Shown here in pieces: positions 1 to 7,172 of a stretch of DNA of 64,000 nt. This DNA is from Paenibacillus sp. PK3_47 (lineage in GTDB: Bacteria > Bacillota > Bacilli > Paenibacillales > Paenibacillaceae). Within the stretch, counting starts at the first letter, position 1. Each line of letters starts with the position of its first letter. A program made the position numbers and the translations under genes. The notes under the pieces are model-generated. The model was given only the letters and a program-made list of their open reading frames with translations, was not told where the DNA came from and searched no databases. The stretch lies in contig NZ_CP026029.1 in NCBI RefSeq assembly GCF_023520895.1, positions 4,154,001 to 4,218,000 of the forward strand, given 5' to 3'.

Positions 1-121
1 CCCGCACAGTACGAGCATTTACGTAAATTGCACTTATGCGGTTGAACCGCCGTATACCGAACGGTACGTACGGTGGTGTGAGAGGTCGGCTACTCAGTTA
101 ATGGGTAGTCTCCTACTCGAT
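1..121 (+). mobile_element. Group II intron, 3' end (domains V and VI)
   Basis: Bases 47-76 fold as a group II intron domain V: the arms at 47-53 and 70-76 pair, with the conserved CCGTAT and ACGTACGG strands around a GAAC-type loop. The triad position reads CGC rather than AGC. A domain VI-like hairpin follows (about 84-114), and the segment ends in CCTACTCGAT, a usual bacterial intron 3' end, near base 120. The reverse transcriptase and the 5' part would lie left of the window. The intron points towards the 3' end of the minus-strand glycosyltransferase gene. Intron class cannot be fixed from this fragment. Confidence 0.8.
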
Positions 122-175
122 TATTTGGGCTCCTGCTTCTGCAGGAGAATTCTGTTCACGCTGTTCTGTGAATAG

Positions 176-1303
176 TCATTCCAGCATATCAATAATGCTC
201 TGGGCGCTCTGCAGCGGATGATACCGGGCAATTTCCTCCAGATGGCGCTTGCGCTTGGCCTGCATGTCCCCGTAGTTGTGCAGCAGCCGGTTCATCCATT
301 TGTCGACGACTTCCAGCGAGGAGATAAGCTCTCCCAGTCCTGCGGCTGTAAAATACCGGCAGTTTTCCTCCTCCTGCCCGGGCAGAGGATGGTGAAAGAG
401 CATCGGAATGCCTTTGGCCAGTCCTTCGCTGCAGGTCATGCCGCCGGGCTTCGTAACAAGCAGATCGGAAATCTCCATCAGCCTGTCAATCTCACGGGTG
501 AAGCCGATCAGCGAAATGTGCGGATGGCTGTAGCGGGGGTCCTCCTGCATCTCGCGGAGCAGCCGGTCATTTTTGCCGAGGCAGAATACGATCTGCACCT
601 GCTCCCGCCAGCCGGCCAGTGCTTCGTTAATGACTTCATCATTCATCATGCCCCAGCCCCCGCCCATCACAAGGACCGTAGGGAGATCCTTGAGGCTGAA
701 CTGCTCCAGAATCTCTTCCTTGCCGGGATGCTCCCAGAAGTTCGGGTGGACCGGCATCCCTGTAACCTTTATTTTGGCTGCAGCGACGCTCCGGCGGCGC
801 AGCTTTGCGGCGACCTCCTGTGTGGATACCAGATAACGGTCCACCTGGGGGCTGATCCAGGTGGCATGGGCGTCATAGTCGGTAATTACAGTCACAAGCG
901 GTGCTTTGAAGGAGGTGTCCAGCCTTTTCAGGCGGGATACCACCGCGCTTGGTATAAAGTGGGTGCAAACGATGATATCCGGCCGCAGCTGCCTCACAAT
1001 ATTTTGCGTCCGTGTATAAAATAAGCGGTGCAGGGCAAGTGTGGTAAGACGGTTAAAAGATTTCTGGTGACGGTACACATAGCCCATAATCCGGGGCTGG
1101 GTCGTTACCGTTTTGCGGTAAGCCGATACAATGATAGGGGCCATCTTGGGATTCAAAAAGTTTCCGAGCTCCAGCACCTTGGTCTGTACCCGGGGCGACA
1201 GCCTGCGCAAGCTGCTGGACAGCGCGTAAGCTGCCTGCGTATGCCCTGCGCCAAACCCTTCTGACAGCAGCAATATTCTCTTTTTGCGCAATGTTTGATT
1301 CAC
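176..1303 (-). CDS. UgtP/MGDG-synthase-like glycosyltransferase
   Basis: A 375-residue cytosolic/peripheral glycosyltransferase of the MGDG synthase and UgtP type (GT28 fold). These enzymes move glucose or galactose from a UDP-sugar onto diacylglycerol to make membrane glycolipids and the lipoteichoic acid anchor. The N-terminal acceptor domain has the GAGH motif (residues 18-21). The C-terminal half has a GGGWG turn near 213 and the TKPGG...E nucleotide-sugar site near 285-295. The start is a GTG with only a weak ribosome site, so the exact N terminus is uncertain. It lies 43 bases downstream of the PAP2 gene on the same strand, probably in one transcript; both would act in envelope lipid metabolism. 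The sugar and acceptor are inferred from family only. Confidence 0.82.
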   Translation of the reverse strand: MNQTLRKKRILLLSEGFGAGHTQAAYALSSSLRRLSPRVQTKVLELGNFLNPKMAPIIVSAYRKTVTTQPRIMGYVYRHQKSFNRLTTLALHRLFYTRTQNIVRQLRPDIIVCTHFIPSAVVSRLKRLDTSFKAPLVTVITDYDAHATWISPQVDRYLVSTQEVAAKLRRRSVAAAKIKVTGMPVHPNFWEHPGKEEILEQFSLKDLPTVLVMGGGWGMMNDEVINEALAGWREQVQIVFCLGKNDRLLREMQEDPRYSHPHISLIGFTREIDRLMEISDLLVTKPGGMTCSEGLAKGIPMLFHHPLPGQEEENCRYFTAAGLGELISSLEVVDKWMNRLLHNYGDMQAKRKRHLEEIARYHPLQSAQSIIDMLE

Positions 1304-1346
1304 CTGTTCCCGAATGTTTTGGCCGCACGGGCCTCTAAGGCAGGCA

Positions 1347-1874
1347 TCATGCCCATAAGCCGACTGTGCCTAATGCAACACCGGTGCCGATTAAAGCGCC
1401 TGCGATGACATCTGACGGATAATGCAGCCCGAGATAGATCCGGGAGAAGCCGACGATGCAGGCCAGCGGCAGCAGAATAACGGTCAGGGCAGGATAAGCC
1501 ACCATATAAGGAACCGTAGAGGCGAAAATAGCAGTGGTATGGCCCGAAGGAAAAGAGTGATCCTTGAGCGGATTGTGAAACGTGTTCGTTCCCGGCAGTG
1601 CCAGATAAGGCCTCATGCGCGGGTACAGCCTTTTGGCTATGGCTACAGGCACATGGCTGACGGCCAGGGCGATCATCGCCTGCAGGCCTGTTGTCTTCAA
1701 AGGCTGGGGCGCAAAAGCCCAGATCAGCACGTTGATACTGATGGCAGCTGTAGCTCCGCCCAGATGGGTGAAGTAGAACAGCCAGAAGTTCAAAAACCGG
1801 TTATGCAGCCGTCCGTTAATTAACTGAAAAAGGCGCCGCTCCCAGAGAAGCAGTTTCATGATTATATGTCGCAT
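1347..1874 (-). CDS. PAP2-family lipid phosphatase
   Basis: A 175-residue membrane phosphatase of the PAP2 superfamily (undecaprenyl-diphosphatase or phosphatidylglycerophosphatase type). The three family motifs are in order: KRLYPRMRP (about 80-88), FPSGH (about 108-112) and SRIYLGLHYPSD (about 143-154), carrying the catalytic histidines. Hydrophobic stretches between them predict about five membrane segments. The reading frame is open upstream to 1958, but I chose the ATG at 1874 because a clear GGAGGG site sits 7 bases before it; the upstream ATG has none. It precedes the UgtP-like gene, consistent with a role in envelope lipid recycling. The exact substrate cannot be told from sequence. 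Confidence 0.85.
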   Translation of the reverse strand: MRHIIMKLLLWERRLFQLINGRLHNRFLNFWLFYFTHLGGATAAISINVLIWAFAPQPLKTTGLQAMIALAVSHVPVAIAKRLYPRMRPYLALPGTNTFHNPLKDHSFPSGHTTAIFASTVPYMVAYPALTVILLPLACIVGFSRIYLGLHYPSDVIAGALIGTGVALGTVGLWA

Positions 1875-2173
1875 ATCTTCTCCCTCCGTTAGTCCGGCTG
1901 AGGATAATAATTGTTGCTTCAGCAGTTCCGGTATATGCCCATAAGCTGTCTTTATCATACGTTTTTAAGGCCGTCCATTTCAAGGAAAAGCTCGGCTGAA
2001 TGCCGGAAACACCATTTTTGACTTAACATGCCCTTACACCTTACAATGATTCAAGCAGGCGGAACACGTTTAAAAGGTAACAGAGAAATGAAGGAATCGC
2101 AAAGCCGGTTACCATCGTACAATATCTTTTAAACGGGATATATATAAATTGAAGCCTGCAACTAAAAGGGGAA

Positions 2174-2260
2174 ACTCTTGGGTCTATGGTAAGGCATGCA
2201 ACAAAAGGGTCGCAAGGCACGTTTGTAGCCACAGAGAGAGAAAAGCAGAATACCAAGAGT
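2174..2260 (+). other. Possible structured leader upstream of GT2 gene
   Basis: ACTCTTGG at 2174-2181 is the exact complement of CCAAGAGT at 2253-2260, enclosing a second imperfect pairing (TCTATGG at about 2183 with CCACAGA at about 2229). Imperfect copies of TGCAACAAAAGGG occur at about 2157, 2197 and, shortened, 2271. The whole lies within 110 bases of the GT2 start. It may be a structured 5' UTR or regulatory RNA; no known riboswitch class could be assigned. Confidence 0.3.
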
Positions 2261-2283
2261 GGAAAAGGGGGCATCAAAAGGTC

Positions 2284-3522
2284 ATGACAGACGCACTGTT
2301 TGTTACGCTCCAAGTGATCTTGGCGGCAATCGCAGTCTACCAGTTCGCATTTTCGCTGTTCGGACTGCGGAGGAAAAAGAAAAAAGCTCAGTTTGCACCG
2401 GAAAAGTCATTTGCAGTACTTGTCGCCGCGCATAATGAGGAAGAAGTTGTCGGCGCATTAATGGAGAACCTGAAAAAGCTTAATTATCCCCGGGAACTGT
2501 ACGATGTATTTGTCATTTGTGATAACTGCACGGACAGGACGGCTGAGATCGTACGCGAGCACGGAATGAATGCATGTGTGCGCACCAATGCCAATCTGCG
2601 GGGGAAAGGCTATGCAATTGAATGGATGCTGAAGGAACTGTGGGCGATGCCGCGGCAGTATGATGCGGTTGTTATGTTCGATGCCGACAACCTGGCGCAT
2701 ACCGAATTCCTGATGGAGATGAACAATGATCTCTGCTCAGGCGGACGGGTCATCCAAGGGTATATTGATACCAAAAATCCGGAGGATTCCTGGATTACCG
2801 CCGCTTACGGCGTATCGTACTGGTACATCAACCGCCTGTGGCAGCTGTCCCGTCATAACCTGAATATGGCGAACTTCCTTGGCGGAACCGGAATGTGCTT
2901 TGAGACCAACCTGCTTAAAGAGATGGGCTGGGGAGCTACAAGCCTTGTTGAGGATTTGGAGTTCACCATGCGCAGCGCCTCCAAGGGCGTATATCCGAGA
3001 TTCAACTATGATGCCAAAGTGTATGATGAGAAGCCGCTGACCTTCAAGGCTTCTTCCAGACAGCGACTGCGCTGGATGCAGGGGCACTTTACAGTAGCCC
3101 GCCGTTATTTCTTCCCTCTGCTGTGGCAGGGGATCAAAGAACGCAGCCTGACCAAGTTTGATCTGGCGCTTTACGGTGCGAATGTATATATTGTACTGCT
3201 GACGTTCCTGATGACCGCAGTGATGTTTATAGACAACACGGTGTTTGACGGACCGCATATTGCCAACATCTACGGATACCTTCCAATGTGGCTCAGCTTC
3301 TTTGCAGTGGGGGCCAATGTCCTGACCTTCCTGCTGTCTATGGCGCTGGAGAAGGTGAAGTTCAAGAAGGTATATCTGTACCTGCTGGTCTTCCCGATCT
3401 ATCTGCTGTCCTGGTATCCCATTACGTTCTATGCGTTCTTCACACAGAACAACAAGCAGTGGAGCCATACCAAGCATACGCGTGTCGTAAGGCTGGAAGA
3501 AGTGCAGAGCAAACAGGTATAA
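2284..3522 (+). CDS. Membrane GT2-family glycosyltransferase
   Basis: A 412-residue processive-type family 2 glycosyltransferase related to cellulose, hyaluronan and poly-N-acetylglucosamine synthases. One N-terminal membrane helix (about 4-24) precedes the GT2 domain, which shows the AAHNEE start, the DAD metal-binding motif (MFDADN, near 138), GGTGM, the acceptor-site ED (VEDLEF, near 220) and QRLRW (near 259). Two to three membrane segments end the protein. The frame is open upstream to 2149, but ATG 2284 follows an AAAAGGGGG stretch and begins the conserved hydrophobic segment. No partner genes for a known exopolysaccharide locus flank it, so the polymer or glycolipid made is unknown. A possible structured leader lies just upstream. 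Confidence 0.85.
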   Translation: MTDALFVTLQVILAAIAVYQFAFSLFGLRRKKKKAQFAPEKSFAVLVAAHNEEEVVGALMENLKKLNYPRELYDVFVICDNCTDRTAEIVREHGMNACVRTNANLRGKGYAIEWMLKELWAMPRQYDAVVMFDADNLAHTEFLMEMNNDLCSGGRVIQGYIDTKNPEDSWITAAYGVSYWYINRLWQLSRHNLNMANFLGGTGMCFETNLLKEMGWGATSLVEDLEFTMRSASKGVYPRFNYDAKVYDEKPLTFKASSRQRLRWMQGHFTVARRYFFPLLWQGIKERSLTKFDLALYGANVYIVLLTFLMTAVMFIDNTVFDGPHIANIYGYLPMWLSFFAVGANVLTFLLSMALEKVKFKKVYLYLLVFPIYLLSWYPITFYAFFTQNNKQWSHTKHTRVVRLEEVQSKQV

Positions 3523-3563
3523 TCTGATCCGGTGATACTTTTGAAAAATATACGCTGAATGTA

Positions 3564-3592
3564 TTGACACTCCTTGCGGAGTAGTGTATATT
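3564..3592 (+). promoter_or_regulatory. Sigma-A promoter of infC operon
   Basis: A consensus -35 box TTGACA (3564-3569), a 17-base spacer and TATATT (3587-3592) lie directly before the infC-rpmI-rplT leader. Confidence 0.85.
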
Positions 3593-3599
3593 ATTCAAG

Positions 3600-3753
3600 T
3601 ATGCAAAACATAGGGATTGCAAGCAGAAGCACCGGCTTCTCACCTGACTGGCATTCGGCCAGCTGGTTTTGATCTCAATGCTTTATGAATGTATTTGTTC
3701 ATGAACGTTGATCAAACACGGGGTGTCGGGAGTTTAACCGGCACCCCTTTTTT
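3600..3753 (+). promoter_or_regulatory. L20-type leader with attenuator
   Basis: The 5' UTR contains several hairpins (for example AGAAGC/GCTTCT near 3625) and a long pairing of GTTTTGATC (about 3665) with GATCAAAC (about 3709). It ends in a strong intrinsic terminator: GGGGTGTCGG (3720-3729) pairs with CCGGCACCCC (3738-3747), followed by six T. In Bacillus, ribosomal protein L20 binds a leader of this kind and causes early termination of its own infC-rpmI-rplT mRNA. The position and terminator match; L20 binding is inferred. Confidence 0.8.
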
Positions 3754-3801
3754 ATGGAGAACCGTAATAAATCGCTTAACAAGATCCGGAGGTGGAGAGT
3801 T

Positions 3802-4314
3802 ATCAGTAAGGAACATATGATCAATGATGAAATTCGGGCTAAAGAGGTCCGTTTGGTTGGAGCGGAAGGCGAACAAATCGGAATTAAGCCGATCCGCGAG
3901 GCGTTGCAGATGGCGATTGATCTGAATTTGGATTTAGTCAACGTAGCTCCGCAGGCGAAACCGCCGGTATGCCGCATCATGGATTACGGCAAGTTCCGTT
4001 ATGAAATGCAGAAGAAAGAGAAGGAAGCGCGCAAGAACCAGAAGATCGTTGATCTTAAGGAAGTCTGGTTCCGTGCCAACATTGAAGAACATGATTACCA
4101 GACCAAGTTCCGCAATGTTGTCAAATTCCTGGGCGAAGGCGATAAAGTGAAGTGCTCGGTCCGTTTCCGCGGACGTGAGATTACCCACGCTAATATCGGC
4201 CAGAAAATCCTGGAACGCGTGAAGAACGAAGTGGCTGATATATCTGTTGTTGAGCGCCAGCCTAAGCTGGAAGGCCGCAGCATGATTATGATTTTGGCTC
4301 CTAAAGCCCAATAA
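3802..4314 (+). CDS. infC: Translation initiation factor IF-3
   Basis: IF-3 binds the 30S subunit, prevents premature 50S joining and checks start codon and initiator tRNA. The N domain carries INDEIRAKEVRLV and VNVAPQAKPPVCRIMDYGKF-type sequence, followed by a lysine-rich linker and the C domain ending in MIMILAPK. The first in-frame ATG (3754) sits on the terminator T-run and cannot be right. The best start is ATC at 3802, seven bases after GGAGGTG (3788-3794), giving 170 residues. IF-3 genes are known for AUU/AUC-type starts that allow self-control. ATG 3817, preceded by AAGGA at a short distance, is the alternative. First gene of infC-rpmI-rplT. Confidence 0.93.
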   Translation: MSKEHMINDEIRAKEVRLVGAEGEQIGIKPIREALQMAIDLNLDLVNVAPQAKPPVCRIMDYGKFRYEMQKKEKEARKNQKIVDLKEVWFRANIEEHDYQTKFRNVVKFLGEGDKVKCSVRFRGREITHANIGQKILERVKNEVADISVVERQPKLEGRSMIMILAPKAQ

Positions 4315-4371
4315 ATTTGGAGTCACTTGCTCAGCAATTTGGCGCCGCATAATATTCAAGGAGGAAACACC

Positions 4372-4572
4372 ATGCCTAAAATGAAAACACACAGCAGCCT
4401 GAAAGGCCGCTTTAAGATCACTGGATCCGGTAAAGTTCTGCGTTACAAAGCCCACAAGAACCACTTGCTGTCCCACAAGTCCAAACGCGCTAAGCGCGTA
4501 CTGAACGGCAATCCGGTTATGGCTGCCGGTGACGTAAGACGTTTGAAACAAGGACTTGCTAACTTGAAATAG
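4372..4572 (+). CDS. rpmI: Ribosomal protein L35
   Basis: A 66-residue, very basic 50S ribosomal protein. The sequence MPKMKTHSSLKGRFK at the start and the HLLSHKSKRAKR stretch are typical of bL35, and the length is that of the family. ATG 4372 follows AAGGAGG by about 6 bases; the longer open frame from 4327 has no support. It is the middle gene of the infC-rpmI-rplT operon, 57 bases after infC and 32 before rplT, so it should be co-transcribed and under the same L20-type attenuation. Confidence 0.96.
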   Translation: MPKMKTHSSLKGRFKITGSGKVLRYKAHKNHLLSHKSKRAKRVLNGNPVMAAGDVRRLKQGLANLK

Positions 4573-4604
4573 TTTGATTACACATTTTTGGGAGGTTTAT
4601 TAAT

Positions 4605-4964
4605 ATGGCAAGAGTTAAAGGCGGCTTTGTAGTACGTCGCAGACATAAAAAAGTATTGAAACTGGCAAGAGGTTACTTCGGTTCCAAGCACCGCATTTTC
4701 AAAACAGCTAAAGAGCAAGTGATGAAATCGATGGTTTACGCATACCGTGACCGTCGTCAGACTAAACGTAACTTCCGCAGACTGTGGATCGTTCGTATCA
4801 ATGCTGCAGCTCGCTTGAATGGCCTGTCCTACAGCAAACTTGTACACGGCCTGAAACTGGCTGGCGTAGAAGTGAACCGCAAAATGCTGGCTGACCTGGC
4901 AGTAAATGATCTTAACGCATTCAACTCCCTGGCTGTTGTAGCCAAAGAGAAGATCAACGCGTAA
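4605..4964 (+). CDS. rplT: Ribosomal protein L20
   Basis: A 119-residue 50S protein needed for early large-subunit assembly and, in Bacillus, the repressor of its own operon through the leader RNA. It begins [19 protein letters not shown] and contains the conserved [15 protein letters not shown] and [14 protein letters not shown] segments; length and basic N-terminal tail fit bL20. A GGGAGG site precedes ATG 4605. It is the last gene of the operon and is followed 16 bases later by an intrinsic terminator. Confidence 0.97.
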   Translation: MARVKGGFVVRRRHKKVLKLARGYFGSKHRIFKTAKEQVMKSMVYAYRDRRQTKRNFRRLWIVRINAAARLNGLSYSKLVHGLKLAGVEVNRKMLADLAVNDLNAFNSLAVVAKEKINA

Positions 4965-4980
4965 GAACGGTAATAAACCG

Positions 4981-5021
4981 AAAAGCACCGCCTGCGGATT
5001 TCCGCGTGACGGTGCTTTTTT
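4981..5021 (+). terminator. Terminator after rplT
   Basis: AAAAGCACCG pairs with CGGTGCTTTTTT around an inner GCGGA/TCCGC hairpin; ends in a T-run. Confidence 0.92.
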
Positions 5022-5067
5022 GCGCGCTGCACTGTAGAAGGACTGCTGCCGGACTGTTGCGGCTGTT

Positions 5068-5610
5068 TTATTCCCAGTACTTGGTGGTACTCAATTGGGA
5101 GGCGAGCTTTTTGCTGCTTGCCCGGCGGATTTTGCGGAGCTCGGAGCGTTCTTCGGCAGAAGCGCTGATCAGCTTCTCTTCGTCCGTTTCAGGGATGATC
5201 GCCGGAACGGGAGCCGGAGTGCCGTTATCCTCGACCGCGACAAAGGTCAGAAATGAAGTGGCGGCAACCGCGCGCTCACCTGTGTAGAGATTTTCGGAAA
5301 TGACCTTGACGAACACTTCAATACTTGTGCGGCCGGTCCAGGACACGAAGGACTCGAAGCAGACGGAGTCTGTAGGCCGGATCGGCAGCAGAAAGTCCAC
5401 GGAATCCGTTGAGGCGGTAACTACATTTTTGCGGCAGTGGCGCATGGCGGAGATGGAGGCGACCTCATCGATGGTGCTCATCAGCTTGCCGCCGAATAAA
5501 GTTTTGTGGTTGTTGACGTCATTGGGAAAGACGCGTCCGGTTTTGAATACCCGTGATTCACGGCTGTATTTGAAGGCGAGTGCGCCCTGCGGCTGGTTTT
5601 GTTCATCCAT
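5068..5610 (-). CDS. Hotdog-fold acyl-CoA thioesterase (YkhA-like)
   Basis: A 180-residue cytosolic acyl-CoA hydrolase of the YkhA/BACH hotdog type, which cleaves acyl-CoA to free fatty acid and CoA. The core begins with FPNDVNNHKTLFGGKLM, the family's Asn/His active-site region, followed by MSTIDEVASISAMRH and the VDFLLPI and GRTSIEVFVKV strands. A charged tail follows the single hotdog domain. The frame is open far upstream (to 5943), but ATG 5610 is the first start near a ribosome-type GGGAG and gives the normal family length. It is transcribed towards the rplT terminator and divergent from the nucleoside transporter operon. Confidence 0.85.
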   Translation of the reverse strand: MDEQNQPQGALAFKYSRESRVFKTGRVFPNDVNNHKTLFGGKLMSTIDEVASISAMRHCRKNVVTASTDSVDFLLPIRPTDSVCFESFVSWTGRTSIEVFVKVISENLYTGERAVAATSFLTFVAVEDNGTPAPVPAIIPETDEEKLISASAEERSELRKIRRASSKKLASQLSTTKYWE

Positions 5611-5802
5611 GGTTTTCAAGACTCCCTTTTCATGCAATATATAAGCATACATGATAATAGAAAATGAAACTCTGTGCAATAATAGTAGTGCTTCGACACG
5701 GAGCAGCGGAGATATTTCGAGTTTTTCTAACGCGCACCGGACATCGACGTGACAAGTCATGTCAGAGAAAGCGTTTTCTTGTAGAAAAATGCAAATAATT
5801 AT

Positions 5803-5853
5803 TGACCTGAGGTCATTTATAGACTGGATTTTAAGGGTTTTAACAGGTATAAT
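5803..5853 (+). promoter_or_regulatory. Putative promoter and palindrome before nupN
   Basis: A perfect TATAAT lies at 5848-5853, 65 bases before the binding-protein gene, with only a weak -35 (TGGATT, 5825-5830) at 17 bases. Upstream lies a perfect inverted repeat, TGACC-TGA-GGTCA (5803-5815), which could be an operator and would help explain the poor -35. No purine riboswitch pattern was seen in 5611-5918; that 308-base gap otherwise appears to hold only the divergent promoters. Confidence 0.45.
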
Positions 5854-5918
5854 TTGATCTAATGGTATGTCCAAGCAGAAGACAGAAGACATCCAATTTT
5901 TAAGGGGGATCACACTCG

Positions 5919-6995
5919 ATGAAAAAGGTTTTGAAATCTTCACTCGTTATGTTGACGGCTTGCACAGTAATTCTGGCAGGATGCGGAAACAACAACAGCG
6001 CGAACTCAGGAAATGCGGCTAACGGAGAAGCTAACACCAATGCTGGAACGGCAACTAATGCACCGGCAGAAGCTCCTAAATCCGATCTGAAATTCGGCCT
6101 TGTTACAGACGTCGGCGGTGTTAACGATAAATCGTTTAACCAATCCGCTTGGGAAGCTCTTGAAGCTCTGAACAAAGAATCCGGAGTTGAAATTAAATAC
6201 CTGCAAAGTAATTCCAGTGCTGACTACGAGCCGAACCTTAACCAGTTTGTTAAAGGCGGTTATGCTCTGACTTGGGGTATCGGTTTTGACCTTGGAGATG
6301 CTTTGCTGAAGGTTGCGAACGAAAATCCGGATGCCAACCTGGCAATCATCGACAGCGTAGTGGACGCTCCTAACGTTGAGTCCGTTACTTTTGCTGAGAA
6401 CGAAGGATCCTTCCTGGTGGGTGTAGTTGCAGGTATGACTACCAAAACTGACAAAGTTGCGTTCATCGGCGGTATGGAAAGCCCTGTTATCAAACGTTTC
6501 GAAGTGGGCTTCAAAGCCGGCGTAGAAGCGGTTAACCCTGATGCAACAGTAACAATCACTTATGCCGGTGCCTATGACAAGCCTGATACCGGTAAATCCC
6601 TTGCTGCTACACTGTACAACGACGGCAACGACATCATCTTCCCGGCTGCAGGCGCAACTGGTAACGGTGTATTTAACGAAGCTAAATCCCGCAACGATGC
6701 AGGCGGCGACAAAGTATGGGTTATCGGCGTAGACAAAGACCAATCCCTGGAATTTGGCGATGATGTAACCCTGACTTCCATGATCAAACGCGTTGACGAA
6801 GCGGTTAAGAGAGTTTCCCAGCAAGTGGTTGACGGAACTTTCGCAGGCGGTACTACAACTGTACTGACGCTGAAAGACAACGGTGTAGGCCTTCCTGAGA
6901 CATCCAAGGCTAACGTTTCCGAAGAGATCCTGGCTAAAGTTGAAGAGTACAAGCAACAAATCATCGACGGAACGATCACTGTTCCAAGCGAGTAA
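5919..6995 (+). CDS. nupN: BMP-family nucleoside-binding lipoprotein
   Basis: A 358-residue solute-binding lipoprotein of the basic membrane protein (PnrA/YufN) family, which captures nucleosides outside the membrane for an ABC importer. The signal peptide ends in LAGC (lipid-modified Cys22). A low-complexity Asn/Ala linker follows, then the binding domain starting KFGLVTDVGGVNDKSFNQSA, a family hallmark, and YLQSNSSADYEPNL. ATG 5919 has GGGGG eight bases upstream. It leads a four-gene set with an ATPase and two permeases, ordered as in B. subtilis nupNOPQ. A hairpin separates it from the ATPase. Guanosine-type substrates are inferred from the B. subtilis operon. Confidence 0.88.
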   Translation: MKKVLKSSLVMLTACTVILAGCGNNNSANSGNAANGEANTNAGTATNAPAEAPKSDLKFGLVTDVGGVNDKSFNQSAWEALEALNKESGVEIKYLQSNSSADYEPNLNQFVKGGYALTWGIGFDLGDALLKVANENPDANLAIIDSVVDAPNVESVTFAENEGSFLVGVVAGMTTKTDKVAFIGGMESPVIKRFEVGFKAGVEAVNPDATVTITYAGAYDKPDTGKSLAATLYNDGNDIIFPAAGATGNGVFNEAKSRNDAGGDKVWVIGVDKDQSLEFGDDVTLTSMIKRVDEAVKRVSQQVVDGTFAGGTTTVLTLKDNGVGLPETSKANVSEEILAKVEEYKQQIIDGTITVPSE

Positions 6996-7038
6996 TACTT
7001 GTCTGAATTCTTCATGCGCTACCATATATAACTAAGGA

Positions 7039-7123
7039 AACAAGGCCGGTTCTCAAGCTGGCCTTGTTCCCTGTCAACACAACGGTTTATGTCAGACACA
7101 GGCCAGCCGCCCCTCCGGGGCGG
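7039..7123 (+). promoter_or_regulatory. Two hairpins between nupN and nupO
   Basis: AACAAGGCC (7039-7047) pairs with GGCCTTGTT (7060-7068), and CCGCCCC (7107-7113) pairs with GGGGCGG (7117-7123). Neither is followed by a T-run, so they are more likely mRNA-stabilising or partial-attenuation elements that raise binding-protein expression over the transporter genes. Confidence 0.6.
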
Positions 7124-7172
7124 TTAACCTTGTCTCTAAAGTAATTATATATTCTGTGATGAGGGTGATTCC

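Noticed and set aside
1..147. Class C group II intron at a terminator
   Set aside because: The nearby hairpin lies in the 3' exon and has no T-run, so the usual class C target is not shown.
2174..2230. c-di-GMP-I (GEMM) riboswitch
   Set aside because: GGGTCGCAAGGC recalls the GGGACGCAAAGCC core, but the conserved A, the second paired hairpin and the downstream half are missing.
5611..5918. Purine riboswitch before the nucleoside importer
   Set aside because: No conserved purine-aptamer motifs were found.
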